This document shows, in pieces, positions 36,873 through 45,596 of a DNA stretch of 64,000 nucleotides; positions within the stretch are counted from its first letter, which is position 1, and each line of letters opens with the position of its first letter. The position numbers were made by a program, and so were the translations under genes. The DNA is from Cyclobacterium marinum DSM 745 (GTDB lineage Bacteria; Bacteroidota; Bacteroidia; Cytophagales; Cyclobacteriaceae), in assembly GCF_000222485.1 (NCBI RefSeq), contig NC_015914.1, positions 4,012,001 to 4,076,000 of the forward strand. Reading direction: 5' to 3'. The notes under the pieces were generated by a model. That model searched no databases and was not told the origin of the DNA. It saw only the letters and a list, made by a program, of their open reading frames with translations.

Positions 36873-38342
36873 ATGAAAAAAAAGGATAGATTTTGCATTG
36901 TACATATATCGGATCTACATAGAAGCAGAGAAAATCCTATTTCGAATGCAGCTTTGCTCAATTCACTATTAAATGATATTGATTGTTATGAAGCTAGCCC
37001 TTTATCATTAGGAAAACCTGATGTTTTAATTATTAGTGGAGACATTGTTCAAGGAAGTAGAGATCCTGAAAACGCATCAACGATTATTAAAGCTCAATAT
37101 GACGAAGCATTGAACTTTATAAATGACCTTACTAATAAACTTTTTAATGGAGATAAATCAAAAGTCATTATTATCCCAGGCAACCATGATATAAGTTGGA
37201 CAGAATCCAATTCCAGTATGATTCTTTTAGAAGAAAAGAAGATTGTTACTGAAAAAGGAATATTGAATAAGGAAATTTTCAAAGATTACATTAAAATAAA
37301 TTCCAACATTAAATGGTCTTGGTCAGACAGGTCTTTTTATGAAGTAAAGGATATTGACTTGTACAATCAGAGACTTTCTTATTTCGCTGATTTCTACTCA
37401 AAATTTTATGAAGGTAAAAGACAGTATAACTTAAGCCCCGAAGATCAATTTGAAATTTTTGATATACCAGATTTAGGATTAACTATTATAGGGTACAATA
37501 GTTGTTATCACAATGATCATTTAAATCGTGCAGGAAGTATTCACTCTGAGTGTATTGCAAAATCAGGTCTAGCACTTAGAAAATATAAACAACAAGGAAG
37601 GCTAATCCTTGCTACTTGGCATCACAATACTTCTGGTGGTCCATATGATCAAGACTATATGGATAATAATTTTCTAAAGAATCTAATCGCTTTAAATGTA
37701 AAAATTAGCTTTCATGGGCATCAGCATCGTAATGAAATAATTAGAGCTGTAAATAATATTGTGGACGACAAAATGATGATAATTCTTAGTGCAGGATCAC
37801 TCTGTGCAGGCGAACGGGAACTTCCAACTGGATTTAGCAGACAATATAATATTGTTGAATTAGCTAGAAAGAATGAAAATGAAATGAACATGAAACTTTT
37901 GTCAAGAATCAAAACTCCAGAATCTTCTTTTGATAATCCTGTTTGGAGTATAGGTGCAATAGATTCTTCTGGAATAACAGAATTTAATAAAAGTTTTTAT
38001 CACCCAGTTCCACCTATTCCATCTTTAGGTGATGCAGAGAAATTATTTAATGATAAAAATTTCAACGATGCTATTCAAATTTTAGAAGAACATGATAAAG
38101 ACGATGCATTCGTAAGAAAAATTCTCTTGGAATGTTATTTGAAAACTGAAAAATACAAAAAAATAATTGAGGATTTTTCAGACCCTAAAAGCAACGATGA
38201 AGCAATTCAACTAATGAATGCTTACCTAGAAGAGGGGCTGAAAAAAGATAGTCTTAAAGTAATTCAAATCCCAATTATTGCAAACAGTAAAGACGCATCA
38301 ATTGCTCATTTAAGGGATCAAATTAAAGCTCAAGTAAAATGA
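36873..38342 (+). CDS. Calcineurin-like metallophosphoesterase with TPR-like tail, cassette 3
   Basis: A 489-residue protein. The N-terminal 330 residues have all metallophosphoesterase motifs: HISDLH (Asp14, His16), IISGDIVQGS, IIPGNHDISW, ATWHHN and FHGHQH. They bind two metal ions and hydrolyse phosphodiesters or phosphomonoesters. Residues about 385-489 are helical with a TPR-like repeat (AEKLFNDKNFNDAIQILEEH). No signal peptide, so cytoplasmic. The stop overlaps the start of the GHKL ATPase gene by four bases (ATGA), so the two are translated together and probably act together. Codon usage is more AT-rich than in the polysaccharide locus. Confidence 0.85.
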   Translation: MKKKDRFCIVHISDLHRSRENPISNAALLNSLLNDIDCYEASPLSLGKPDVLIISGDIVQGSRDPENASTIIKAQYDEALNFINDLTNKLFNGDKSKVIIIPGNHDISWTESNSSMILLEEKKIVTEKGILNKEIFKDYIKINSNIKWSWSDRSFYEVKDIDLYNQRLSYFADFYSKFYEGKRQYNLSPEDQFEIFDIPDLGLTIIGYNSCYHNDHLNRAGSIHSECIAKSGLALRKYKQQGRLILATWHHNTSGGPYDQDYMDNNFLKNLIALNVKISFHGHQHRNEIIRAVNNIVDDKMMIILSAGSLCAGERELPTGFSRQYNIVELARKNENEMNMKLLSRIKTPESSFDNPVWSIGAIDSSGITEFNKSFYHPVPPIPSLGDAEKLFNDKNFNDAIQILEEHDKDDAFVRKILLECYLKTEKYKKIIEDFSDPKSNDEAIQLMNAYLEEGLKKDSLKVIQIPIIANSKDASIAHLRDQIKAQVK

Positions 38343-40666
38343 AAAAAATAAACTTTCAAATAGAAGTTAGCAGAGTTTTAGAAATATTATCTAATGATAT
38401 CTATGACTCACCCTATGCTCTTTTAAGAGAAAATGTTCAAAATGCATATGATGCGGTTTTAATGAGGCTCGCTTTAGATAAGGATAATGTTTTTACACCA
38501 AGAATTGATCTGTCAATTGAAGGTAAAAATATTTCTATTTCCGATAATGGAATTGGTATGGATGAATCAGTTTTTCAGAATAATTTTTGGAAAGCAGGCT
38601 CAAGTGGAAAAAATAATGAAACGGCAAAAAAAGCTGGAGTTGTTGGTACTTTTGGTATTGGAGCTATGGCGAACTTTGGAGTATCGAAATCAATGAGAGT
38701 TACCTCCAGAAAAGCAGGAACAAATATTACAATTGAAACTTATGCTGAAAGAGAAAAATTGTCAGTTACAGAAGAATGCATTGATTCAAGGCTATTAACT
38801 GAACAAAGACCAGAACCTGGAACAACAGTTGAAGTGATTCTTGATGAAATTCAAAATGTTAATGAAGCAGGTGCAATTCAATATCTAAGTCCTTATATCC
38901 AATATGTTCAAGTACCAATTTATATTAATGGTAAATTGATAAGTCAAAATAATTATAACACATATTTCGACTCAAATCAAGAAAATAATCAGGTTACCAA
39001 ATCAATTGAATTATCATCTGGTATCCTTAAATGTAAATTAGAGTATTCTCTTACAAAAGGAAGCTTAGTTAAGCTTCGGGCTAGTAATGTGATTTATAAT
39101 AATTCACCCCTCAATGGTAGCATTGTTTTAACTCAAGGAACTGCAAGTATTTATGGTTTAAGAAATTATTTTGGTTTAGCACAACTTCCAGTACCTAACA
39201 ATTTTAATTTTGGTGGGGTAGTAAATTTGAACAACCTACATCCTACCGCTGGTCGAGAGGCTCTGAGTAGAGATAGCATAAATATTGTATCTCAAATGTT
39301 GAATATGATTGAAACAAAGATTTGTGAAGAAATTCATATGAATCCGATCATTGACAACAATCCAATGTTCTTGAATTATATCGTGAATAAAAATCGTTAT
39401 GATTTAGCGGGAGAAATAAAGATAGAAAGGAAGCCAGATAATATCATGATTCCATTAAAGGATATTGCAAAGGAAATTGATGGTAAAAAAGTATTTTATT
39501 ATGGAGGTAGGGATCCTCAAACAATTCTGGCATTTGGAAACGAAAATAGTTTTTTATTAAACATAAGCCAAAGTAACCCAAGACGAAGGATTCAAATACA
39601 ATTTCTTAAGCAAAAAGGAATTGAGGAAGTACCAGACAAACCTCACATTATTGAGCTAATTGATCGAAGTTCTATGTCTTTAGCTGAAGTCTCACTTATT
39701 CTTAGGATTACTAGTATTCTTTCTGATGACTACTTATTAGCAAACAATAAAGTAATCTTAGCTAAAATAAGTCATCAAGTTCCAAGTCTTATTGAACAGG
39801 ATGGAGAAACTATTAAAGTGTTCATTTCTAGAGAATCTTCAGCAATACAGCAAGTCTTAACTTCATATGAAACGGCTTATGAAATATTTGGTGGATTTGT
39901 AAAGGATTTTATTCGAAATCATTTGTATCAAAAATTTTCAAATTTCATTCCATCTTCAACAAAAAATGGAGCTGATGCATTACATAAAATCCTTCTAAAG
40001 AATAGAGAACTTTTTAAATATGAAAGTACTGATTTTGGGGAATTAGAAGCATTATTGAGTGATTATGTTTCAGGAGATGTCGAATTCCCTGAAGTTCTAA
40101 AAAGATCTGCTTCTATAAGAAGAACTCATACTCAACGTGTAGGTCAAACACAAATTGGAAATGCTGAACAGGAAATTCCTAGTTTGACTGATAATGTTTC
40201 TGAAGAATTAATAAATACAGATGTGTTGGTAGCACTTCCACCTATTGAAAGAACCGAATCTGAAACTCAGAAAAAAATATTGAAAACAGGTAAAAAATAT
40301 CCTCATTTAAATAATTTTTCAATGTTTTTAAGCTTATCCGATAGAGTATATAAAAAACAAATGGATTTTTTTTTAGAGCCTCATACAACAAAAATTATTT
40401 GGGGAATGCATAGAATCGTATTCATTTTCACTCATGCATCCAGCAACTTATCTCTTTATTATGATATTGAACTTAAAGAAAGATTAACAAATGATACAAC
40501 AGGAGGTATGCCAATTCCAACAACAACTATACTAACAAAGAATAAAATATTCATTCCGATAATTCCAGAATTGGAAGAATATTTTGACATAAAAGTTGGT
40601 GGTAAAGAGTTTTTTGTAAGACATGATATTATCACAGACTTCACCAAAGAAAAAGACATCCAATAA
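38339..40666 (+). CDS. Hsp90-type (GHKL) ATPase, cassette 3
   Basis: A 775-residue protein. The N-terminal GHKL ATPase is clear: N-box ENVQNAYDA (Glu31, Asn35, Asp38), ISDNGIGMD (Asp69, Gly71, Gly73) and the lid GTFGIGAMANFG (103-112). An Hsp90/MutL-like middle domain follows to about 330. The region 330-775 is not recognised and is not that of HtpG, so this is not the housekeeping chaperone. Members of this superfamily open and close on ATP binding. Together with the metallophosphoesterase it may form a sensor/effector pair. This is an inference from gene coupling and from its location in a cassette array with other defence-like genes. Confidence 0.82.
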   Translation: MKKINFQIEVSRVLEILSNDIYDSPYALLRENVQNAYDAVLMRLALDKDNVFTPRIDLSIEGKNISISDNGIGMDESVFQNNFWKAGSSGKNNETAKKAGVVGTFGIGAMANFGVSKSMRVTSRKAGTNITIETYAEREKLSVTEECIDSRLLTEQRPEPGTTVEVILDEIQNVNEAGAIQYLSPYIQYVQVPIYINGKLISQNNYNTYFDSNQENNQVTKSIELSSGILKCKLEYSLTKGSLVKLRASNVIYNNSPLNGSIVLTQGTASIYGLRNYFGLAQLPVPNNFNFGGVVNLNNLHPTAGREALSRDSINIVSQMLNMIETKICEEIHMNPIIDNNPMFLNYIVNKNRYDLAGEIKIERKPDNIMIPLKDIAKEIDGKKVFYYGGRDPQTILAFGNENSFLLNISQSNPRRRIQIQFLKQKGIEEVPDKPHIIELIDRSSMSLAEVSLILRITSILSDDYLLANNKVILAKISHQVPSLIEQDGETIKVFISRESSAIQQVLTSYETAYEIFGGFVKDFIRNHLYQKFSNFIPSSTKNGADALHKILLKNRELFKYESTDFGELEALLSDYVSGDVEFPEVLKRSASIRRTHTQRVGQTQIGNAEQEIPSLTDNVSEELINTDVLVALPPIERTESETQKKILKTGKKYPHLNNFSMFLSLSDRVYKKQMDFFLEPHTTKIIWGMHRIVFIFTHASSNLSLYYDIELKERLTNDTTGGMPIPTTTILTKNKIFIPIIPELEEYFDIKVGGKEFFVRHDIITDFTKEKDIQ

Positions 40667-40687
40667 GCTTTTATATAAATGAAAAAC

Positions 40688-40761
40688 GGCATACAACATT
40701 GTATAAGAATGCATAGCTTCCTACCGTCAGCTACGACATCTTATACTTACCGTTAGCTTTC
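40688..40761 (+). other. attC-like site 3
   Basis: Starts GGCATACAAC, the exact 10-base complement of the cassette-3 start at 36808-36817, 3.9 kb upstream. Ends GTTAGCTTTC. The stem is GTATAAGAATG-ATAGC / GCTACGACATCTTATAC with a short loop. Confidence 0.78.
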
Positions 40762-40768
40762 ATTTAAA

Positions 40769-41467
40769 ATGGACATTCAAAATCAAATATTAGAATTTGC
40801 TGAAAAACATTCTCTAAAGGAGAAGGCTTTAGCTTCGATAGATGAAGTAATGGATGCCAGTATTGAATCAGATAATGAAATCGGCATAGATTTCTTAGAC
40901 GGGAATGATAGAGCGGACTTGATTTTTGAATTTGGAAGATTTGAGTTCCAAATTGACAGAAATGATAACTGTAAAATAGTTACAAAAATTAATATCTACT
41001 CTAAAAAACTTTACGGTCCAAATTTCGATGTTCCTGTTGGGTACTATGAAGAATGGACAGATTTACAGGGAGAGTATTTGGACGAATTTTTGATTTTTGA
41101 CTGGACACCAGTAAATCTGAATATTGATTATCACATTGAGCGAATAAACAAAACTGTTCCTCAAAGATATTTTAGAAGAAATATTCCCGAGTATGAATTT
41201 GCGACATACGTCAATCATGTAATATCCTTGTTTCAGGGGAAGCAATTTGATGGTGCAATCGTATTTGTAAAAAGATGTCTAGACTATGTAGAAAAGGAAG
41301 GAAATAAGAGAATCGAAGAAGAGTATTTGAGTGAATGTCTAGAATTGTTTCAAAGGGTTTATCATTTCGTAAAAAATGACAAGTTGGTAGAGCCCGAAAC
41401 ACTAGATAAACATAGAATAAATGAAAGAATAAAAAACGAAAAGCTAACAATAGCTAAAAAATCATAG
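40769..41467 (+). CDS. Unknown soluble protein, cassette 4
   Basis: A 232-residue acidic protein without signal peptide or membrane segment. The first 140 residues are predicted mixed alpha/beta with aromatic strands (YYEEWTDLQGEYLDEFLIFDW); the last 70 are helical (FQGKQFDGAIVFVKRCLDYVEKE). I do not recognise a family. It begins 17 bp after the cassette boundary at 40752, and its last six codons run into the following attC-like site, as is common for cassette genes. Confidence 0.7.
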   Translation: MDIQNQILEFAEKHSLKEKALASIDEVMDASIESDNEIGIDFLDGNDRADLIFEFGRFEFQIDRNDNCKIVTKINIYSKKLYGPNFDVPVGYYEEWTDLQGEYLDEFLIFDWTPVNLNIDYHIERINKTVPQRYFRRNIPEYEFATYVNHVISLFQGKQFDGAIVFVKRCLDYVEKEGNKRIEEEYLSECLELFQRVYHFVKNDKLVEPETLDKHRINERIKNEKLTIAKKS

Positions 41468-41512
41468 CTCCCCTACGGGACAGCAACGCTTTTTAGCCCA
41501 ACCGTTGTGTGT
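41440..41512 (+). other. attC-like site 4
   Basis: Starts AAAGCTAAC (complement of GTTAGCTTT at 40752) and ends GTTGTGTGT. The stem TAGCTAAAAA...AGCTCCC / GGGACAGC...CTTTTTAGCCC closes a CTAC loop. It overlaps the 3' end of the cassette-4 gene by 28 bases. Confidence 0.75.
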
Positions 41513-41552
41513 AAGTGAAACAAAACTCGAACTAAAATTTAAAAATAGAGAT

Positions 41553-41981
41553 ATGAAAACAATACTGAACTTTAGAAAACCATTTTCAATAATGTTAATG
41601 GTACTACTTTTTTTGACAGCTACTTCTGAATTAGTAGCTCAAGAAAAAACGTCTGAATTAAAAGATTTTAAGCTAATCGTTGAGAAAACTGACAATGGAA
41701 TAAAAATGAAAAGCGAAAAAGGAAGTGCCTGGATAGACTTGTCATTTAGCTTAAACAATTATCGACCTCAAGCCGTGGATGAATATGGAATGACTGAATT
41801 GAAAAACGTTTCGGAAAATAAGGACGAAAAACTTGCGGACTTTTTATTTACCATAACAAAAACGGAAAACGGAATTGAACTCAAAGGCATTGAAGGAACA
41901 GCGTGGACTGAATTAAAATTCTCTCTTGTCGAGAACAAACAGCAAGCAATTGACCAATTCGGAATGACAAGTCTGAACTAA
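41553..41981 (+). CDS. Small secreted protein with two internal repeats, cassette 5
   Basis: A 142-residue protein from the ATG at 41553 (the frame opens earlier at a TTG within the cassette boundary, which is not preferred). A signal peptide ends ELVAQ (about 32). The mature part is two copies of a 45-residue unit: FKLIVEKTDNGIKMKSEKGS... ending DEYGMTEL, and FLFTITKTENGIELKGIEGT... ending DQFGMTSL. Each unit looks like a small beta domain. No known family is recognised. Confidence 0.72.
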   Translation: MKTILNFRKPFSIMLMVLLFLTATSELVAQEKTSELKDFKLIVEKTDNGIKMKSEKGSAWIDLSFSLNNYRPQAVDEYGMTELKNVSENKDEKLADFLFTITKTENGIELKGIEGTAWTELKFSLVENKQQAIDQFGMTSLN

Positions 41982-41989
41982 AAACACCT

Positions 41990-42125
41990 ACACACAACAA
42001 TGTATAACCGCAATTATGGCGGATTCGACTACGTCCGAATCCACTCGGAATTGCTAACGTCAGTTCTTAACCGAAAATCATTAACTTTAATCCCGTAACT
42101 GACGGTTATACGAGACCGTTAGCAG
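41990..42125 (+). other. attC-like site 5
   Basis: Starts ACACACAAC (complement of the cassette-5 start GTTGTGTGT at 41504) and ends GTTAGCAG. The outer stem TGTATAACCG / CGGTTATAC contains inner hairpins, such as GGATTCG / CGAATCC and GTCAGTT / AACTGAC. It is of the long type (136 bp). Confidence 0.7.
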
Positions 42126-42651
42126 TTATTTGAAAAACTATCAAAAACATAACAAAAAATGATTAAAAAACCTTCCGAATTTTTACTTCAAATACTTGGA
42201 CCCGACATTGAATTTCTTTACATGCGACTTCAATTAAGCATGTATAAGGTCATTGAACTGGTCGAAGAAGACAATAAAATGAAAGGTTTTTATAATCCTA
42301 AAAAGGATAAAATCATTGAAACAGATAATATTATTGAGTTTAAAGAATTTCAGTCGCTAATTAAAGGCTTGAATAATTATGTCTATTATAATAGTTTAAT
42401 TCTTTCAGGTTACTCAATATTTGAGTATTCTTTAAAATTAATCTGTCTATTTATAAGTGAGCATTTCGAAAACTACAAGAAATTTGATGACGAACCCAGA
42501 GACATTTTAGGAAATTGTATCAAATATTTGAAAGGAACAGACTTAATCAATTTCAAAAACAAAGAGATAGACAAGTATTATATGCAGTTAAAAGTATCCA
42601 TCCGACAAACTACATCTTTTGTAAAAACTAATCTGTTGCTAAACTTGTGTC

Positions 42652-42954
42652 ATGAAAAGACAGACAGAAAGCAATATGCGTAAACTTTATCAAGAATGGT
42701 TATCCTCAGGGGTTAGCAGATCAGAATTTTCCGATATGCATGGGATCGTTCGAACAACTTTTTATTATTGGACCAAAAAATTTAGCACACAGGAAGAAGA
42801 AACAAATAATGGGAAAGCTTTCCAATTGCTGGACACTATCCCATCTGTTGGTCGAGAAGGCCGAGTAATAGCGCATATTCATTATCCTTCAGGAATCAGC
42901 CTAGAAATCTATGATGGGGTCTCACCCGAGTTTATTAAAACGCTTCTTGTCTAA
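42652..42954 (+). CDS. tnpA: IS66 TnpA (helix-turn-helix accessory protein)
   Basis: A 100-residue protein with an IS66 Orf1-type helix-turn-helix (LYQEWLSSGVSRSEFSDMHG, then TTFYYWTKKF). It lies first in the IS66 operon; the stop is 3 bp before tnpB. Its role in transposition is not well defined. Its 5' end overlaps an open stretch that continues from the broken HEPN gene. Confidence 0.85.
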   Translation: MKRQTESNMRKLYQEWLSSGVSRSEFSDMHGIVRTTFYYWTKKFSTQEEETNNGKAFQLLDTIPSVGREGRVIAHIHYPSGISLEIYDGVSPEFIKTLLV

Positions 42955-42957
42955 CGA

Positions 42958-43305
42958 ATGCTTGCGCTATCCTCTTCATGTCGTTACTTTTTATATGATA
43001 AGCCCACTGATATGCGTTTTGGTATCAATGCCCTTTCTGGACTGGTACGTAACAAGCTGGGCTTTGACCCCATGAATGGAGATGTGTTCATTTTTATTGG
43101 CAAGCGAGGCAACCAAATCCGACTTTTGCAATGGGACAAAGATGGTTTTGCCTTATATATCAAAAAGTTGGAACGAGGCACTTTTGAACGTCCTATTCTC
43201 ACCGGAACAGCCATTACGAGTACTCAACTCAGCTTCCTCTTACAGGGGGTAAGGCTAGAATCGGTACGCTACAGAACCCGATACACACCCTTAAAAAGGG
43301 CGTGA
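42958..43305 (+). CDS. tnpB: IS66 TnpB
   Basis: A 115-residue protein with the IS66 Orf2 signatures DMRFGINALSGLV, NGDVFIFIGKRGNQIRLLQWDKDGF and LYIKKLERGTFE. It is essential for transposition in some IS66 elements; the mechanism is unclear. Confidence 0.95.
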   Translation: MLALSSSCRYFLYDKPTDMRFGINALSGLVRNKLGFDPMNGDVFIFIGKRGNQIRLLQWDKDGFALYIKKLERGTFERPILTGTAITSTQLSFLLQGVRLESVRYRTRYTPLKRA

Positions 43306-43380
43306 AAATAAACAGGTGAATTAAGTAAAAAAGTGCCTTAAAACTACTTCAAACCTATTTTTTATGCTTATTTTTATGTC

Positions 43381-44901
43381 ATGGAAAATGAGACAATCGA
43401 CTACAAAAAGCTATATGAGCAAGAGCTCCAAGCCCATCAGGAGTCATTGTTGACCATCTCCGAAAAGGAAAGTGCAATAGCAGACCTACAGCATGAACTT
43501 GAAAAGTTCAGGGGGTATATTTTTGGCACCAAGAGTGAAAAGAGAACCGCTAATGTGGGACTAAATCAGATGGGGCTTTTCGAGCTAGGCACTACCCAAG
43601 CTGTACAAGAGGAGCTTTCCGAGTCAGTACCTACCACAGAGCAAAAAACCACTCCAAAGAAAAGAGCCAAGGGCACCTCTCGTATGAGCCTTCCCGAAGA
43701 GCTCAGAAGGGAAGAAGTGGTGATAGAGCCAAAAGAATCCACTGAAGGTTGTGTACAGATAGGTCAGGAAGTAACCGAAGTATTGGAAGTAGTTCCGGCA
43801 TCTTTTTATGTGAAACGCTACGTGCGTCCAAAATACGCGAGACCGAACGGTGAAGGCATCCTCATTGGTACATTACCAGATAGAGTAATAGAAAAAGGAA
43901 TACCTTCAGAATCAGTGATTGCTCAACTCATCGTAGACAAATATGTCTACGGAATGCCGCTTCACAGGCAGCTGGATAAATACAGCAAGATGGGCGTCAG
44001 AATCCCTGCTTCGAGTGCCTCTGACTGGGTAATCAAGGGCTGGGAACAGCTCAAGCCACTCTCCGATCTACTCAGTATGGTAGTCCTAAGTCAAAAATAC
44101 CTTCAGGTAGACGAAACGCCTATAAAAGTGTTAGATAGAGATCACAAAAAAGGTATTCATCAGGGGTTCATGTGGCTTTATCATGCGCCAGTAGATAGAC
44201 TAGTACTCTTTGATTACAGAAAAGGGAGGGATCGATCGGGTCCTAAAGAAATGCTTGCTGACTTTAAGGGTATCATCCAAACAGATGGCTACAAGGTGTA
44301 TGATTCCCTTTATGGGAAACATGACACTATTCATTTAACGTTTTGTATGGCACATGCCAGACGCAAGTTTGTAGAAGCGCTCAATGACAATGAGGAACAG
44401 GCAAACCATGTCCTTGATGAGATGCAACTACTCTATAAGCTGGAAGCACAGATGAGAGAAAAGGGGTATGACTATCTACAGAAAACGAAGGAGAGAAAAG
44501 AGCATGCCACTCCTGTGCTGGACAGATTAGGGCAATGGCTGGAAAAGCACCAATACAGCCATAGGCCAACAAGTCCAATGGGCAAGGCTATAGAATATAC
44601 CAAGTCAAGATGGGCAGGACTGAGTGTTTATGCACTTCATGGACAAATGGAAATAGACAATAACCTGGTTGAAAATGCCGTTCGTCCACTAGCTATAGGT
44701 CGTAAAGCGTATCTATTTGCAGGATCGCACAAGGCTGCGGAGATGACAGCAGCCATGTATTCTTTCATGGCCAGCTGCAAAAAGAACAAAATTAATGAGT
44801 TTGAATGGCTCAAGGACGTATTAGAAAGAATCCAGAGCCACAAGCAAAAAGATCTCTATCAACTACTACCTTCCAATTGGGAGAAACATAAAATCAAGTA
44901 G
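43381..44901 (+). CDS. tnpC: IS66 TnpC transposase
   Basis: A 506-residue DDE transposase. A leucine-zipper-like N-terminus is followed by the IS66 central region (RPKYARP) and the DDE core: Asp in LQVDETP, Asp in IQTDGYKVYD and Glu in NNLVENAVRPLAIGRK. The C-terminal IS66 segment AAMYSFMASCKKNKINEFEWLKD is complete, so it is likely functional. Confidence 0.96.
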   Translation: MENETIDYKKLYEQELQAHQESLLTISEKESAIADLQHELEKFRGYIFGTKSEKRTANVGLNQMGLFELGTTQAVQEELSESVPTTEQKTTPKKRAKGTSRMSLPEELRREEVVIEPKESTEGCVQIGQEVTEVLEVVPASFYVKRYVRPKYARPNGEGILIGTLPDRVIEKGIPSESVIAQLIVDKYVYGMPLHRQLDKYSKMGVRIPASSASDWVIKGWEQLKPLSDLLSMVVLSQKYLQVDETPIKVLDRDHKKGIHQGFMWLYHAPVDRLVLFDYRKGRDRSGPKEMLADFKGIIQTDGYKVYDSLYGKHDTIHLTFCMAHARRKFVEALNDNEEQANHVLDEMQLLYKLEAQMREKGYDYLQKTKERKEHATPVLDRLGQWLEKHQYSHRPTSPMGKAIEYTKSRWAGLSVYALHGQMEIDNNLVENAVRPLAIGRKAYLFAGSHKAAEMTAAMYSFMASCKKNKINEFEWLKDVLERIQSHKQKDLYQLLPSNWEKHKIK

Positions 44902-45205
44902 CTCCTCAAAGCATAAAATCCAACAACTCCAAATTAATCTATATGGGTTCCTCGGATGCTTACAGTTAAAAGATATAAACAAATTGAGAAATTTAATTGC
45001 GCACTACAATGGAAACCTTTTCAAAGACAAAACCAAACCGTTAAAAGACCAAAAACATTATGACTTATTTAGTGCTGACAAAAGGTTGAGAATTGTAAAA
45101 AATGGACAAATTTTTATTGATGATAGTGATTATATAATATCATTTATTCAAAACTCAGAAAAGTTTCTAAATCAAATAATTAAAGACATTAAAAAATAAA
45201 AACAC

Positions 45206-45259
45206 CTGCTAATAACTAAGCATTCTGACGGCTGGAACAGCCTAGTCTGAATGCAGTGT
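45206..45259 (+). other. attC-like site 6
   Basis: Begins CTGCTAA, the complement of TTAGCAG at the cassette-6 start (42119-42125), followed by TAACTAAGCATTC. The stem GCATTC-GACGGCTG / CAGCC-GTC-GAATGC closes a GAA loop. The same stem recurs at 62.4 kb and, in part, at 63.6 kb, so this is a distinct attC subtype. Confidence 0.65.
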
Positions 45260-45505
45260 GTGTGCCAATCATGGGCATCTGGTATCGAAGATACCAATTT
45301 AAGGGTGAAAACCTGTGCCAAGTTTTATGGGTATCCCTTATGTACAGGAGTTTACGTCCCGAAGAATTAATAAGTCGCAATGCCTGTCCCGTGCTGCAGG
45401 AGTCCTTTGCTGTAAAGTATGGAGTGAAGCCCTGATGTCTTAGGATATGCTAGAAGCCAGACTGTAAGCCTTGGTTTAATAAAACAGGTATTGAATAGGG
45501 AGGAG
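45260..45505 (+). other. Possible group II intron 5' segment without a reverse transcriptase
   Basis: Directly at the cassette junction a sequence starts GTGTGCCAATCATGGGCATC, followed by small stems and GTCGCAATGCCTG. It ends with GTGAAGCCCTGATG and GATATGCTAGAAGCC. A GUGYG start and a first stem GUGUGCC / GGGCAU resemble domain I of bacterial group II introns. No intron-encoded protein and no clear domain V are present, so it would be a remnant. The assignment is tentative; the region 45506-45596 is plain. Confidence 0.35.
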
Positions 45506-45596
45506 GGTAATGTAAAAAGAAAAGGGAATTAGTGATTTTATTTCTCCTATAATTTGATCATCAATCTATTAATTCCGTAAATTGAAGAAAAAAAGC

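Larger units (their letters stand above)
42594..44963 (+). mobile_element. IS66-family insertion sequence, 2,370 bp
   Basis: The left end GTATCCATCCG and the right end (minus strand) GTAAGCATCCG are imperfect terminal repeats like those of IS66. It is flanked by the 8-bp target duplication AGTTAAAA at 42586-42593 and 44964-44971. It carries tnpA, tnpB and tnpC in order, all intact. Confidence 0.95.
42159..45199 (+). pseudogene. HEPN-domain gene split by IS66, cassette 6
   Basis: The gene is cut at 42593 by an IS66 element and resumes at 44972 after the 8-bp duplication. Joining the two parts restores one frame of 220 residues without any change: MQLK then DINKLRNLIAHYNG. The joined sequence has the HEPN motif RNLIAH (Arg151-His156, Rx4H), typical of HEPN ribonucleases and of nucleotidyltransferase partners in toxin-antitoxin and abortive-infection systems. 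The protein is otherwise helical. The split gene is probably inactive, although the N-terminal part could be made as a fusion reading into the element. Confidence 0.85.

Noticed and set aside
38339..40666. Housekeeping chaperone HtpG or DNA-repair MutL
   Set aside because: Only the GHKL ATPase part fits; the C-terminal 440 residues do not match either, and the gene is coupled to a phosphoesterase within a cassette.
33021..45259. Explaining the cassette boundaries as simple transposon inverted repeats
   Set aside because: The boxes differ for each unit, there are no target duplications, and neighbouring units share a stem-loop between them, which fits attC sites better than transposon ends.
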